This document shows positions 57,260 through 64,000 of a stretch of DNA of 64,000 nucleotides, one piece after another. Position numbers and translations under genes: made by a program. The notes under the pieces are model-generated. The model saw only the letters and a program-made list of their open reading frames with translations. It was not told the origin of the DNA and did not search any database. The stretch's first letter is position 1, and the number at the start of each line of letters is the position of its first letter. The stretch is from the NCBI RefSeq assembly GCF_001886195.1, contig NZ_JXLB01000001.1:1-64000 (forward strand), given 5' to 3'. The DNA is from Enterococcus ratti (GTDB lineage: Bacteria; Bacillota; Bacilli; Lactobacillales; Enterococcaceae).

Positions 57260-58186
57260 ATGACACAAATTTATCATTCCATTACTGAATTGATTGGACA
57301 AACCCCAATCGTTAAACTGCAACACTTGGTTCCAGAAGAATCGGCAGAAGTCTATGTAAAATTGGAATTTTTTAATCCCGGCGGCAGCGTGAAAGATCGC
57401 ATTGCATTGAGCATGATTGAAAAAGCAGAAAATGACGGTCTTCTTAAACCGGGCGATACAATCATTGAGGCTACTTCTGGTAACACGGGAATAGGGTTAG
57501 CAATGGTAGGAGTTGCTAAAGGATATAAAGTGATTATTGTTATGCCTGAAACCATGAGTATTGAGCGTCGTCTTCTTATGAAAGGATACGGAGCTGAATT
57601 AATTTTAACGCCGGGAGCTCAAGGAATGGCTGGATCAATTAAAGAAGCTAGGCGTTTAGCAACTGAAAATGGCTATTTTCTTCCCCTTCAGTTTGAAAAT
57701 CCAGCTAATCCAATGATTCATGAAAAAACGACGGGGCGTGAAATTCAAGAGGCATTTGGCATCAATGGGTTAGACACTTTCGTGGCTGGTATCGGTACAG
57801 GAGGAACGATCTCAGGCGCTGGAAAAGAATTAAAAAGGATTTATCCGGAAATTGAAATCATCGGAGTCGAGCCGGCAGAATCAGCTATTTTAGAAGGGAA
57901 AGAAGCAGGTCCGCACAAAATTCAAGGAATTGGTGCAGGCTTTGTGCCTGACACTTTAGATCAAATGATTTATGATAAAGTAGTTGCTGTTACCAGCGAT
58001 AACGCGATGACGATTGCTAGAAAGGTTGGAACAGCAGAAGGAATTTTGGTGGGCATCTCTTCAGGGGCAGCAATTGCGGTGGCTCTTGAAGAAGCAAAAA
58101 GATTAGGCAAAGGCAAAAAAGTATTAGCGATGGTACCTGATAATGGCGAACGGTATTTGTCTACAACTTTGTATCAAGAAAAATAA
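57260..58186 (+). CDS. cysK: Cysteine synthase A
   Basis: A 308-residue PLP enzyme converting O-acetylserine and sulfide to cysteine. The PLP lysine is in [12 protein letters not shown] (about residues 36-47); [13 protein letters not shown] and [10 protein letters not shown] are the substrate and phosphate loops. AGAGGAGG precedes the ATG. It lies upstream of perR and nox, the order I recall for E. faecalis, linking thiol supply with peroxide defence. Confidence 0.95.
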   Translation: MTQIYHSITELIGQTPIVKLQHLVPEESAEVYVKLEFFNPGGSVKDRIALSMIEKAENDGLLKPGDTIIEATSGNTGIGLAMVGVAKGYKVIIVMPETMSIERRLLMKGYGAELILTPGAQGMAGSIKEARRLATENGYFLPLQFENPANPMIHEKTTGREIQEAFGINGLDTFVAGIGTGGTISGAGKELKRIYPEIEIIGVEPAESAILEGKEAGPHKIQGIGAGFVPDTLDQMIYDKVVAVTSDNAMTIARKVGTAEGILVGISSGAAIAVALEEAKRLGKGKKVLAMVPDNGERYLSTTLYQEK

Positions 58187-58359
58187 GTGAAGACATAACA
58201 AAATTTTTATGATTAATGGACGTAGGTAGAAGCATTTGTTTCTTATTTACGTCTTTTTTCGTAACTTATAATTGATTTAGAAATTATTTTCATGAAAAGT
58301 AGATTTTAAAAAATAAAAATAGTATGATAAGACGAGAACAATAACGTGGGGTGTTAAAA

Positions 58360-58833
58360 ATGGAAAACAAATTATTGGTAGAAGAAATCGTCGAAAAATT
58401 AAAAGAAGAAAACATTCGGATCACACCTCAGAGGTATGCAGTGTTAGAGTATTTGATTGAGCATCGGTCTCATCCAACAGCTGATGAAATTTATCGTGCT
58501 TTAGCGCCTCGTTTTCCTAATATGAGTGTGGCAACTGTTTATAATAATTTAAGATTGTTTACATCAATTGGTTTTGTACAGGAAATGAAGTATGGAGATG
58601 CCTCAAGCCGGTTTGATTTTAGTTCCAAACGCCATTATCATGTGATTTGCGAGAACTGTGGCAAGATTGTTGATTTTCATTATCCCGGATTAGAGGATGT
58701 TGAAATGGCAGCAAATCGCTTAACAGAATTTGAAATTAAAGAACATCGTTTAGAGTTATATGGACTATGTCCTGAGTGCCAAAAAGAAACAACAAATTTA
58801 GAAAATTTATCATCTGCGCAAGAGGAAAAATAA
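58360..58833 (+). CDS. perR: Peroxide-responsive Fur-family repressor PerR
   Basis: 157 residues. The winged helix has [20 protein letters not shown] and [11 protein letters not shown], and the regulatory metal site lies around [16 protein letters not shown]. The structural zinc cysteines are CENC and CPEC. The PerR identity is favoured over Fur by the neighbouring cysK and nox and by the [10 protein letters not shown] stretch. PerR senses hydrogen peroxide through iron-catalysed His oxidation. ATG at 58360 follows GTGGGG; a GTG at 58351 is an alternative. Confidence 0.9.
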   Translation: MENKLLVEEIVEKLKEENIRITPQRYAVLEYLIEHRSHPTADEIYRALAPRFPNMSVATVYNNLRLFTSIGFVQEMKYGDASSRFDFSSKRHYHVICENCGKIVDFHYPGLEDVEMAANRLTEFEIKEHRLELYGLCPECQKETTNLENLSSAQEEK

Positions 58834-58858
58834 CAAAAAAATTAGTTTGATTATATAG

Positions 58859-58902
58859 CCCCCAAAAAGAAATAAGGTTCAAAAATTCATTTTTTTTGGG
58901 GG
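58859..58902 (+). terminator. Terminator of perR
   Basis: CCCCCAAAAAGAAAT pairs with TTTTTTTTGGGGG with some looseness; a T6 run follows a few bases later. Confidence 0.75.
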
Positions 58903-59045
58903 TGAAAAAATTTTTTCTTTTTTTCACAAAGGAAAAAGAAAAAGTGACGTTATTCACAAGATGAAAGCGTTAAAATTGGTGTTTTTTTTGTCTAATGAAT
59001 ACGAAACAACAAATAGCAAGTGTTGAATTCACAAGCATAAAACTA

Positions 59046-59073
59046 TTGTATCCGTTTTAATTTTTGATATAAT
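59046..59073 (+). promoter_or_regulatory. Promoter of nox
   Basis: TTGTAT, a 16-base spacer and a perfect TATAAT lie about 45 bases before the nox ATG. Confidence 0.7.
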
Positions 59074-59116
59074 GAGCCTTGTCGAAGGACAAATTGTTAA
59101 TCGGAGGGATTCACAT

Positions 59117-60469
59117 ATGAAAGTTGTAGTAATTGGCTGCACACATGCAGGAACAGCAGCTGTAAAAAGTATCTTAAAAAACCACCCAGAAGCAGACGTT
59201 ACTGTCTATGAGCGAAACGATAATATTTCCTTTTTATCATGCGGAATCGCATTATACGTTGGTGGTGTGGTAAAAGACCCGGCCGGTTTATTCTATTCTA
59301 ATCCTGAAGAACTTGCTTCTTTAGGTGCAACTGTGAAAATGGAACATGATGTAACTGACGTAGATACTGAAAACAAAACTGTCACTGCCAAAAATTTAAA
59401 AACAGGCGAAGTTGAAACAGTTTCTTATGATAAATTAGTAATGACTACAGGTTCTTGGCCAATCATTCCGCCTATCAAAGGAATTGAATCAAAAAATATT
59501 TTATTGTGTAAAAACTATAACCAAGCAAATAAAATCATTGCCCAAGCAGAAGAAGCAAAACGTGTGGTGATTGTCGGTGGAGGTTACATTGGAATCGAAT
59601 TAGTTGAAGCGTTTGTTGAATCAGGTAAACAAGTTACTTTGATTGATGGACTAGATCGGATTCTGAATAAATACCTTGACAAACCATTTACAGATGTATT
59701 GGAAAAAGAGTTAGTAGACCGAGGAGTTACCTTGGCTTTAGGCGAAAATGTCACTGAATTTATTGCAGATGAAGATGGAAAAGTAAAACAAGTGGCTACA
59801 TCTAACGAAACGTTTGATGCAGATATGGTTATCCTTTGTGTAGGTTTTAGACCAAATACGACGTTGATCGAAGGAAAAGTAGATACATTGCCTAACGGAG
59901 CAATTAAAGTGAATGAATATATGCAAACAAGTAATCCGGACATATTTGCTGCTGGTGATTCTGCTGTTGTAAATTATAATCCAAGTGGTACGCAAAATTA
60001 TATTCCATTAGCGACAAATGCTGTTCGTCAAGGGTTACTTGTAGGAAATAATTTAACTGAACATAAAGTGGCTTATCGTGGAACGCAAGGAACTTCTGGA
60101 CTTTATCTATTTGGCTGGACAATCGGTTCAACTGGTGTAACTAAAGAAAGTGCGGCAATGAATAATTTAGAAGTACAGGCAACAATTTTTGAAGATAATT
60201 ATCGTCCAGAATTTATGCCGACAAATGAAAAAGTCATGATGGAATTAGTATATGAAAAAGAAACAAAGCGTATTGTCGGTGCTCAATTTATGTCAAAATA
60301 TGACATTACTCAGTCGGCAAACACGCTGTCGCTTGCTATTCAAAATAAAATGACCGTCGAAGATTTAGCAATTTCTGATTTCTTCTTCCAACCACATTTT
60401 GATCGCCCTTGGAACTACTTGAATTTGCTTGCACAAGCGGCACTTGAAGAAATGGAAACAGTGCAATAG
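59117..60469 (+). CDS. nox: NADH oxidase, water-forming
   Basis: A 450-residue flavoprotein of the peroxidase/oxidase family. His10 (IGCTHAGTAA) and the redox Cys42 (SFLSCGIALY) are in place. The NADH-binding VVIVGGGYIGIELVEA and the FAD-binding PDIFAAGDSAVVNY follow. It reduces oxygen to water with NADH, regenerating NAD. Nox and the related peroxidase Npr share this motif; position after cysK-perR matches the nox locus I recall for E. faecalis. CGGAGGG precedes the ATG at 59117, removing 15 codons of the longer frame. Confidence 0.93.
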   Translation: MKVVVIGCTHAGTAAVKSILKNHPEADVTVYERNDNISFLSCGIALYVGGVVKDPAGLFYSNPEELASLGATVKMEHDVTDVDTENKTVTAKNLKTGEVETVSYDKLVMTTGSWPIIPPIKGIESKNILLCKNYNQANKIIAQAEEAKRVVIVGGGYIGIELVEAFVESGKQVTLIDGLDRILNKYLDKPFTDVLEKELVDRGVTLALGENVTEFIADEDGKVKQVATSNETFDADMVILCVGFRPNTTLIEGKVDTLPNGAIKVNEYMQTSNPDIFAAGDSAVVNYNPSGTQNYIPLATNAVRQGLLVGNNLTEHKVAYRGTQGTSGLYLFGWTIGSTGVTKESAAMNNLEVQATIFEDNYRPEFMPTNEKVMMELVYEKETKRIVGAQFMSKYDITQSANTLSLAIQNKMTVEDLAISDFFFQPHFDRPWNYLNLLAQAALEEMETVQ

Positions 60470-60524
60470 TCTCTTTTAAATGCTCGTAAAATTATTGATT
60501 TAAAAGGAATTTAAAATTTTTTAG

Positions 60525-60549
60525 GGAGTGGAGCAATCCACTCCTTTTT
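60525..60549 (+). terminator. Terminator of nox
   Basis: GGAGTGGA pairs with TCCACTCC across a 4-base loop, followed by TTTTT. Confidence 0.9.
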
Positions 60550-60568
60550 CTGCAAAAAGGAAAAATCA

Positions 60569-61504
60569 TTGGGAGGAATTTTTTGTCATGATGTACTCCA
60601 TATATTATTTAAAAGAAGAGGAACAGGATGGACGATTTCAAACGTATTGAAAAAATTTGACCATGTATATGGTTTAATTCTTTATCAAAAAGAAGATCAT
60701 TGTGTAGTAACGATGGTTGACAAATTAGGAGCTGGTTCTAGTCAATATTCAAACGGTGCTTTTTCAAAGGTTAAGACAGAGAAACTAAATGTGCTGAGCG
60801 AAGTTCTTTTCCATACTAAATTTGAATACCATAAAAACAGCAGCTGCAATTTATCAAAAATCATTTGTCAATTAGGTGAAGGAAAACATGGTCGAGAATA
60901 CTTGAATCTCATCATGAACGGATATAAAGGTGTACTGAATTGTCCGGTTGTTGAAATATTGGATTCTTTAAAGACAGCACTTTATACTTGCCAAGTAAAT
61001 ATCTTTAATCATACGATGAATGTAGAACTTATAAAAAAGGTATCAGAAACAGTAATTGTTCATTTAAAACCTAAAATTGAAGGAGCAAAAGAGTTTTATC
61101 AACATCTGCTCAATGCTCGTAAAGAAGAAAATGAAAAACACAATCAAGCTTTTGAACATGCTTTTAATTATTATCTCAAATGAAAATCAGAGAAGAAAAA
61201 GACTGGTAAAGACCCGGAATTTTCTGAATGGGAGGTGTCCATTGATTATGCAATGAATTTTGCAGAAGATCCGCGTACACCAGAATCCTTTAAAGTAAGT
61301 CAAATGAACCAGCATACTTTTAGGATCTTTTCATCGGCAGAAAAGCCAAAGCTAGAAGAAACACTAAATGTTCTATTATTTGATTGGAAGTTTTCTCGCC
61401 TAAATAAGGAAAAAAAGCAGTTAACTGAATTAGTACAAAAAGCAAATAAAGAGATGAAATCGCCAGTAACGAAAAAGAGTGAAATGTTTTTCTTGCAAAG
61501 ATAG
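60569..61504 (+). pseudogene. Second YopJ-like copy, truncated and interrupted
   Basis: The first frame (60569-61183) aligns with the repaired gene at 12106-13295 from its residue about 96 onward (FDHVYGLILYQKEDH against CDHMYGLILYKKDSN; YKGVLNCPVVEIL against YRGVANCPVIEML). After a TGA at 61181-61183 the same frame stays open to 61504 and still aligns (DPRTPESFK). The N-terminal 90-100 residues are missing. The triad is kept: His, Asp 19 residues on, and Cys 42 residues after that (NSSCNLSK). The copy starts just after the nox terminator. A loosely spaced GGGAGG precedes the first codons, so a truncated product is possible. Confidence 0.6.
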
Positions 61505-61740
61505 TTGTATGAATTGAAGTTGATGGTATTTTAGTTATAACTTTTATGATTAAAATAGGACGAATGTTTTTTAGTAGAAAAGTTTTAAATTAAAAACAGT
61601 AGTTAGTTTTGGAAAAACTTTTTGTTGTTATCGTAAATGTAATTAGTTGTCTTAGAATAGTTTTTCTGACAAAATAACTATAGGATGATGAGTGAGACAA
61701 TGGCTTTAGGTCAATTAATTTAGTAAAGAGGGACGATCGA

Positions 61741-62028
61741 ATGGAAAAAGAATATTTTGTTCAACAGGCAGCTTTTCTTAAAGACTATAAAAAATTAGCT
61801 AATGAAGAAAATATTGAAGTGGATGTTTTGGCAGATCAAGTGATCAGTCAGTTGAATAAAACACAACAAGACTATTACACTATGGACACAAAGAAATCAA
61901 AAGATGGCATTGCTCATCGTTTTCCTTTTAGTCGTCGAATTTATTCTGACGAAAATGATGGTACAATTAATACAGAATATACTTATGAAGGAGAACCATA
62001 TATTTTACAGACCGAAGAAGATCGTTGA
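61741..62028 (+). CDS. Hypothetical soluble protein
   Basis: A 95-residue acidic protein with a helical first half (YFVQQAAFLKDYKKLANEEN, DVLADQVISQLNKTQQDYY) and a polar second half ending in NTEYTYEGEPYILQTEEDR. AAGAGGGACGATCGA precedes the ATG. No membrane segment or motif is seen. It is monocistronic with a terminator downstream; not recognised. Confidence 0.7.
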   Translation: MEKEYFVQQAAFLKDYKKLANEENIEVDVLADQVISQLNKTQQDYYTMDTKKSKDGIAHRFPFSRRIYSDENDGTINTEYTYEGEPYILQTEEDR

Positions 62029-62108
62029 TTTTGTTTGTAATAAGAGCAATCAATAATCAGCAATAAAAATAAGAGAAAGTAGTTCCCGACCAATTCGTTT
62101 CAGAAAAT

Positions 62109-62158
62109 AGGATGATCTTGAAAATTGGTAAATCCATTTTTAGATCGTCTTATTTTTT
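62109..62158 (+). terminator. Terminator before dnaD
   Basis: TAGGATGATCT...AAAATTGG pairs with the complementary CCATTTTTAGATCGTCTTA and is followed by TTTTTT. Confidence 0.82.
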
Positions 62159-62307
62159 GTTTCAAATTCTCGGGTTATTTATTCCGAAAAGTGAAAAAAT
62201 ATTAAAAATAATTTATCCAATAACTAATATTAAATAGAATGTTAAAAAAGCTCCCTTGCTTCGTACCAATTTTTTACGTATACTGAATTCGAAGTGAGGG
62301 AAAAGAC

Positions 62308-63009
62308 ATGTTGAACTTAGAAAACTATTTGAAATCAGGTCAAACGATTATATCCAATCTATTATTAAAAAACTATCATCGAATCGGACTCCAATCAGAA
62401 GAGTTTTTATTTATTTTGCAGCTGCATATGGCTCAACTTGAAGGGGATTATTTTCCTGATTTACAGATGATTGCATTAAATATGGGAGTGAAACAAGAAC
62501 GAATCTATCAAATTTTAAATCAATTGATCAGTAATGGTTTTATAAAAATTGATACTGCGATCATTGATAGGAAAAAAGTCGACCGGTATAATTTATACCC
62601 TTTATATGAGCTTTTAGGAAACTTTCTAGAAAATCAAAAGCAAAAGCAAGAAAAATTAAGTCAAGAAAAAGAAGTTCAATCGGTTTATCAGCTGTTTGAG
62701 CAAGAATTTGGTCGACCGCTATCAGCCATTGAGTTTCAACGTATTGGGCAATGGCTAGAAGAAGACCATTATCAACCAGAAATATTAAAACTTGCTTTAC
62801 GAGAAGCGGTGTTGAATCAAGCTTACAGTTTTAACTACGTTGATCGCATTTTGCTGTCTTGGGAAAGAAAAAACTTAAAAACCAAACAACAAGTTGAAGA
62901 AGAGCAAAAAAGACGCAAACAGCAATTGCTGCAAAAAGAGGTGGAGGCTGCAAGCATGCAGTCAGAAACCTTACCGAAAGTTTCATTGAAAAATTGGCTG
63001 GAGGAATAA
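62308..63009 (+). CDS. dnaD: DNA replication initiation protein DnaD
   Basis: 233 residues. The N-terminal winged-helix part (residues 1-110) includes LQMIALNMGVKQERIYQILN; the C-terminal DnaB/DnaD domain carries FEQEFGRPLSAIEFQRIGQW and ends in the YxxxI-type YVDRILLSWERKNLKT. DnaD acts in primosome assembly at oriC and stalled forks in low-GC Gram-positives. GTGAGGG precedes the ATG. It is cotranscribed with nth, two bases downstream, as in Bacillus. Confidence 0.93.
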   Translation: MLNLENYLKSGQTIISNLLLKNYHRIGLQSEEFLFILQLHMAQLEGDYFPDLQMIALNMGVKQERIYQILNQLISNGFIKIDTAIIDRKKVDRYNLYPLYELLGNFLENQKQKQEKLSQEKEVQSVYQLFEQEFGRPLSAIEFQRIGQWLEEDHYQPEILKLALREAVLNQAYSFNYVDRILLSWERKNLKTKQQVEEEQKRRKQQLLQKEVEAASMQSETLPKVSLKNWLEE

Positions 63010-63010
63010 T

Positions 63011-63667
63011 ATGTTAAGTAGACAAAAGACGATGTTAGCCATTGAAAAGATGTATGAAATGTTTCCTAAAGCACACGGAGAATTACAACATCAAAACCCT
63101 TATGAATTATTGATTGCTGTCATATTAAGTGCGCAAGCAACAGATGTTTCTGTAAATAAAGCAACGCCTGCTTTATTTCAAGCTTTTCCAACACCCGAAA
63201 GTTTAGCAGTGGCTTGTGTGGATGAGATTATTCCAAAAATCAAAACAATTGGTCTATATCGAAATAAAGCAAAAAATATCAAAGCATGTGCGCAACAACT
63301 GCTTCAACGTTTTAACGGTCAAGTTCCTCAAACAAGAGAAGAATTAATTTCTTTGCCGGGCGTAGGAAGAAAAACTGCAAACGTTGTGTTGGGAGATGCT
63401 TTTGGTATTCCTGCTATTGCAGTAGATACACATGTTGAACGAGTAACGAAGCGCTTACGAATATGTAAATTAAATGCTTCAGTAGTAGAAGTAGAAGAAA
63501 CATTGATGCGTAAAGTTCCCAAAGAATTATGGATAAAAACGCATCATACGCTTATTTTTTTCGGGCGTTACCATTGTACTGCTAGAAATCCGCATTGCAA
63601 AATATGCCCTTTATTAGAGATGTGTCAAGATGGAAAAAATAGATTAAAAGCGAAAGAAATTTTGTAA
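63011..63667 (+). CDS. nth: Endonuclease III
   Basis: A 218-residue DNA glycosylase/AP lyase. The helix-hairpin-helix LPGVGRKTANVVLG carries the catalytic Lys, and AVDTHVERV the catalytic Asp. The 4Fe-4S cysteines C-x6-C-x2-C-x5-C are complete in CTARNPHCKICPLLEMC. It removes oxidised pyrimidines. It begins two bases after dnaD, with GGAGGAAT as ribosome site inside the dnaD end. Confidence 0.96.
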   Translation: MLSRQKTMLAIEKMYEMFPKAHGELQHQNPYELLIAVILSAQATDVSVNKATPALFQAFPTPESLAVACVDEIIPKIKTIGLYRNKAKNIKACAQQLLQRFNGQVPQTREELISLPGVGRKTANVVLGDAFGIPAIAVDTHVERVTKRLRICKLNASVVEVEETLMRKVPKELWIKTHHTLIFFGRYHCTARNPHCKICPLLEMCQDGKNRLKAKEIL

Positions 63668-63675
63668 AAAAGTAA

Positions 63676-63728
63676 GCCAAGACAACTAAAAATAAGATGT
63701 TCTGTTTGTAGTTGTTTTGGTTTGTTTA
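63676..63728 (+). terminator. Terminator of dnaD-nth
   Basis: CCAAGACAACTA pairs with TAGTTGTTTTGG, then TTTGTTT. Confidence 0.7.
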
Positions 63729-63762
63729 TGAAAAAATACATAATGCGTGAGGCTTAAAATAG

Positions 63763-63800
63763 GAAAAACGCAGCTGATTTTAACGCAGCTGCGTTTTTTT
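63763..63800. terminator. Bidirectional terminator
   Basis: AAAAACGCAGCTG pairs with CAGCTGCGTTTTTTT. It stands between nth and a minus-strand frame running off the end. Confidence 0.88.
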
Positions 63801-63908
63801 CTAATCTCTAGAAAATATGAAGCTCATTATTACAAAAATCAAGAATCAAACGCTGCAAATATAAAAGTGGAGTGTTTGATTTTGATACGGTTCAGGAAGC
63901 TCATAAAT

Positions 63909-64000
63909 TTAAGTTCCTGAAGAGATTGAATGATTGGTCGATTGGTTAGAATTTGCCTGACTTTCTGAATTTTTTTGAGTTGGCGGTAATGACGATGAGG
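63909..64000 (-). CDS. Partial C-terminal tail, probably penicillin-binding protein 1A
   Basis: A minus-strand frame enters from beyond the window and ends at TAA (63911-63909). The 30 visible residues are a Ser/Asn/Gln/Thr-rich low-complexity tail (SSSLPPTQKNSESQAN). Class A PBPs in enterococci often end this way, and ponA commonly neighbours dnaD-nth in low-GC Gram-positives, so a ponA tail is likely. Only the tail is visible, so the name is inference. Confidence 0.45.
   Translation of the reverse strand, partial: SSSLPPTQKNSESQANSNQSTNHSISSGT

Noticed and set aside
58260-58330. PerR-box-like sequence upstream of perR
   Set aside because: TTATAATTGATTTAG matches only half of the Per-box dyad; not enough to claim.
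1-64000. CRISPR arrays, insertion sequences, prophage, rRNA, replication origin
   Set aside because: No regularly spaced repeats, transposase, integrase, phage structural gene, rRNA segment or DnaA-box cluster was seen in the window.

Overview
The window is a low-GC Firmicutes chromosome segment, almost certainly from the Enterococcaceae. Support comes from the rexB-rexA pair, a T-box-controlled pheST, murI followed by a fused RNase PH/RdgB gene, fabI beside a divergent fabZ/fabN-type dehydratase, cysK-perR-nox in the order I remember from Enterococcus faecalis, and lexA divergent from a ynzC-type gene. About half a dozen visibly broken genes suggest a lineage losing genes, possibly a host-restricted relative such as Melissococcus. 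The species cannot be fixed from sequence alone.

Layout. 1-5 kb: a universal stress protein, small membrane or secreted proteins, a tRNA-Gln and a C39-like secreted protease. 5.3-7.8 kb: mprF (lipid lysylation and defence against cationic peptides). 7.8-14.3 kb: an AT-rich accessory island with a secreted protein coupled to a CPBP-family membrane protease, a decayed membrane gene, an XRE regulator cut by a stop codon, a secreted bacteriocin-like precursor with a small membrane partner, a frameshifted gene with a YopJ-like catalytic triad, and a shredded membrane gene. 14.3-15.8 kb: dtpT. 15.9-17.1 kb: decayed DNA. 17.2-24.4 kb: rexBA (double-strand break repair). 24.5-33.3 kb: an HxlR regulator, the Phe T-box with pheST, trpS, murI, the rph-rdgB fusion, a phosphodiesterase and a CBS protein. 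33.4-40.6 kb: mscS, ilvE, fabI/fabZ with a FabT-like operator, a lipoprotein PPIase, mupG and an alpha/beta hydrolase. 40.9-44 kb: a BglG-type antiterminator and a GlcNAc-like PTS EIICBA behind an RNA antiterminator/terminator switch. 44.3-51.8 kb: obg, a glycine-zipper protein, rnz-SDR-lapA and recJ-apt. 52.1-55.9 kb: a small SOS-controlled membrane gene, lexA, ynzC and tkt. 56.2-60.5 kb: a GH73-LysM autolysin, cysK, perR and nox. 60.5-61.5 kb: a second, truncated YopJ-like copy. 61.7-64 kb: a small gene, dnaD, nth and probably the tail of ponA.

The most notable observation is the pair of YopJ-like genes. The first, with its frameshift repaired, places His110, Asp129 and Cys172 almost exactly where YopJ has His109, Glu128 and Cys172. 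The second copy keeps the same residues and spacing. YopJ-family acetyltransferases are known mainly as type III effectors of Gram-negative bacteria, so two decayed copies in an enterococcal relative would be unusual. Other notable points are the RNase PH half of the rph-rdgB fusion, which has lost its catalytic residues; a small membrane gene whose promoter spacer is a LexA box; three direct repeats at an exact 12-bp period in the island regulator's promoter; and two secreted-protein/membrane-partner pairs that look like toxin/immunity modules.
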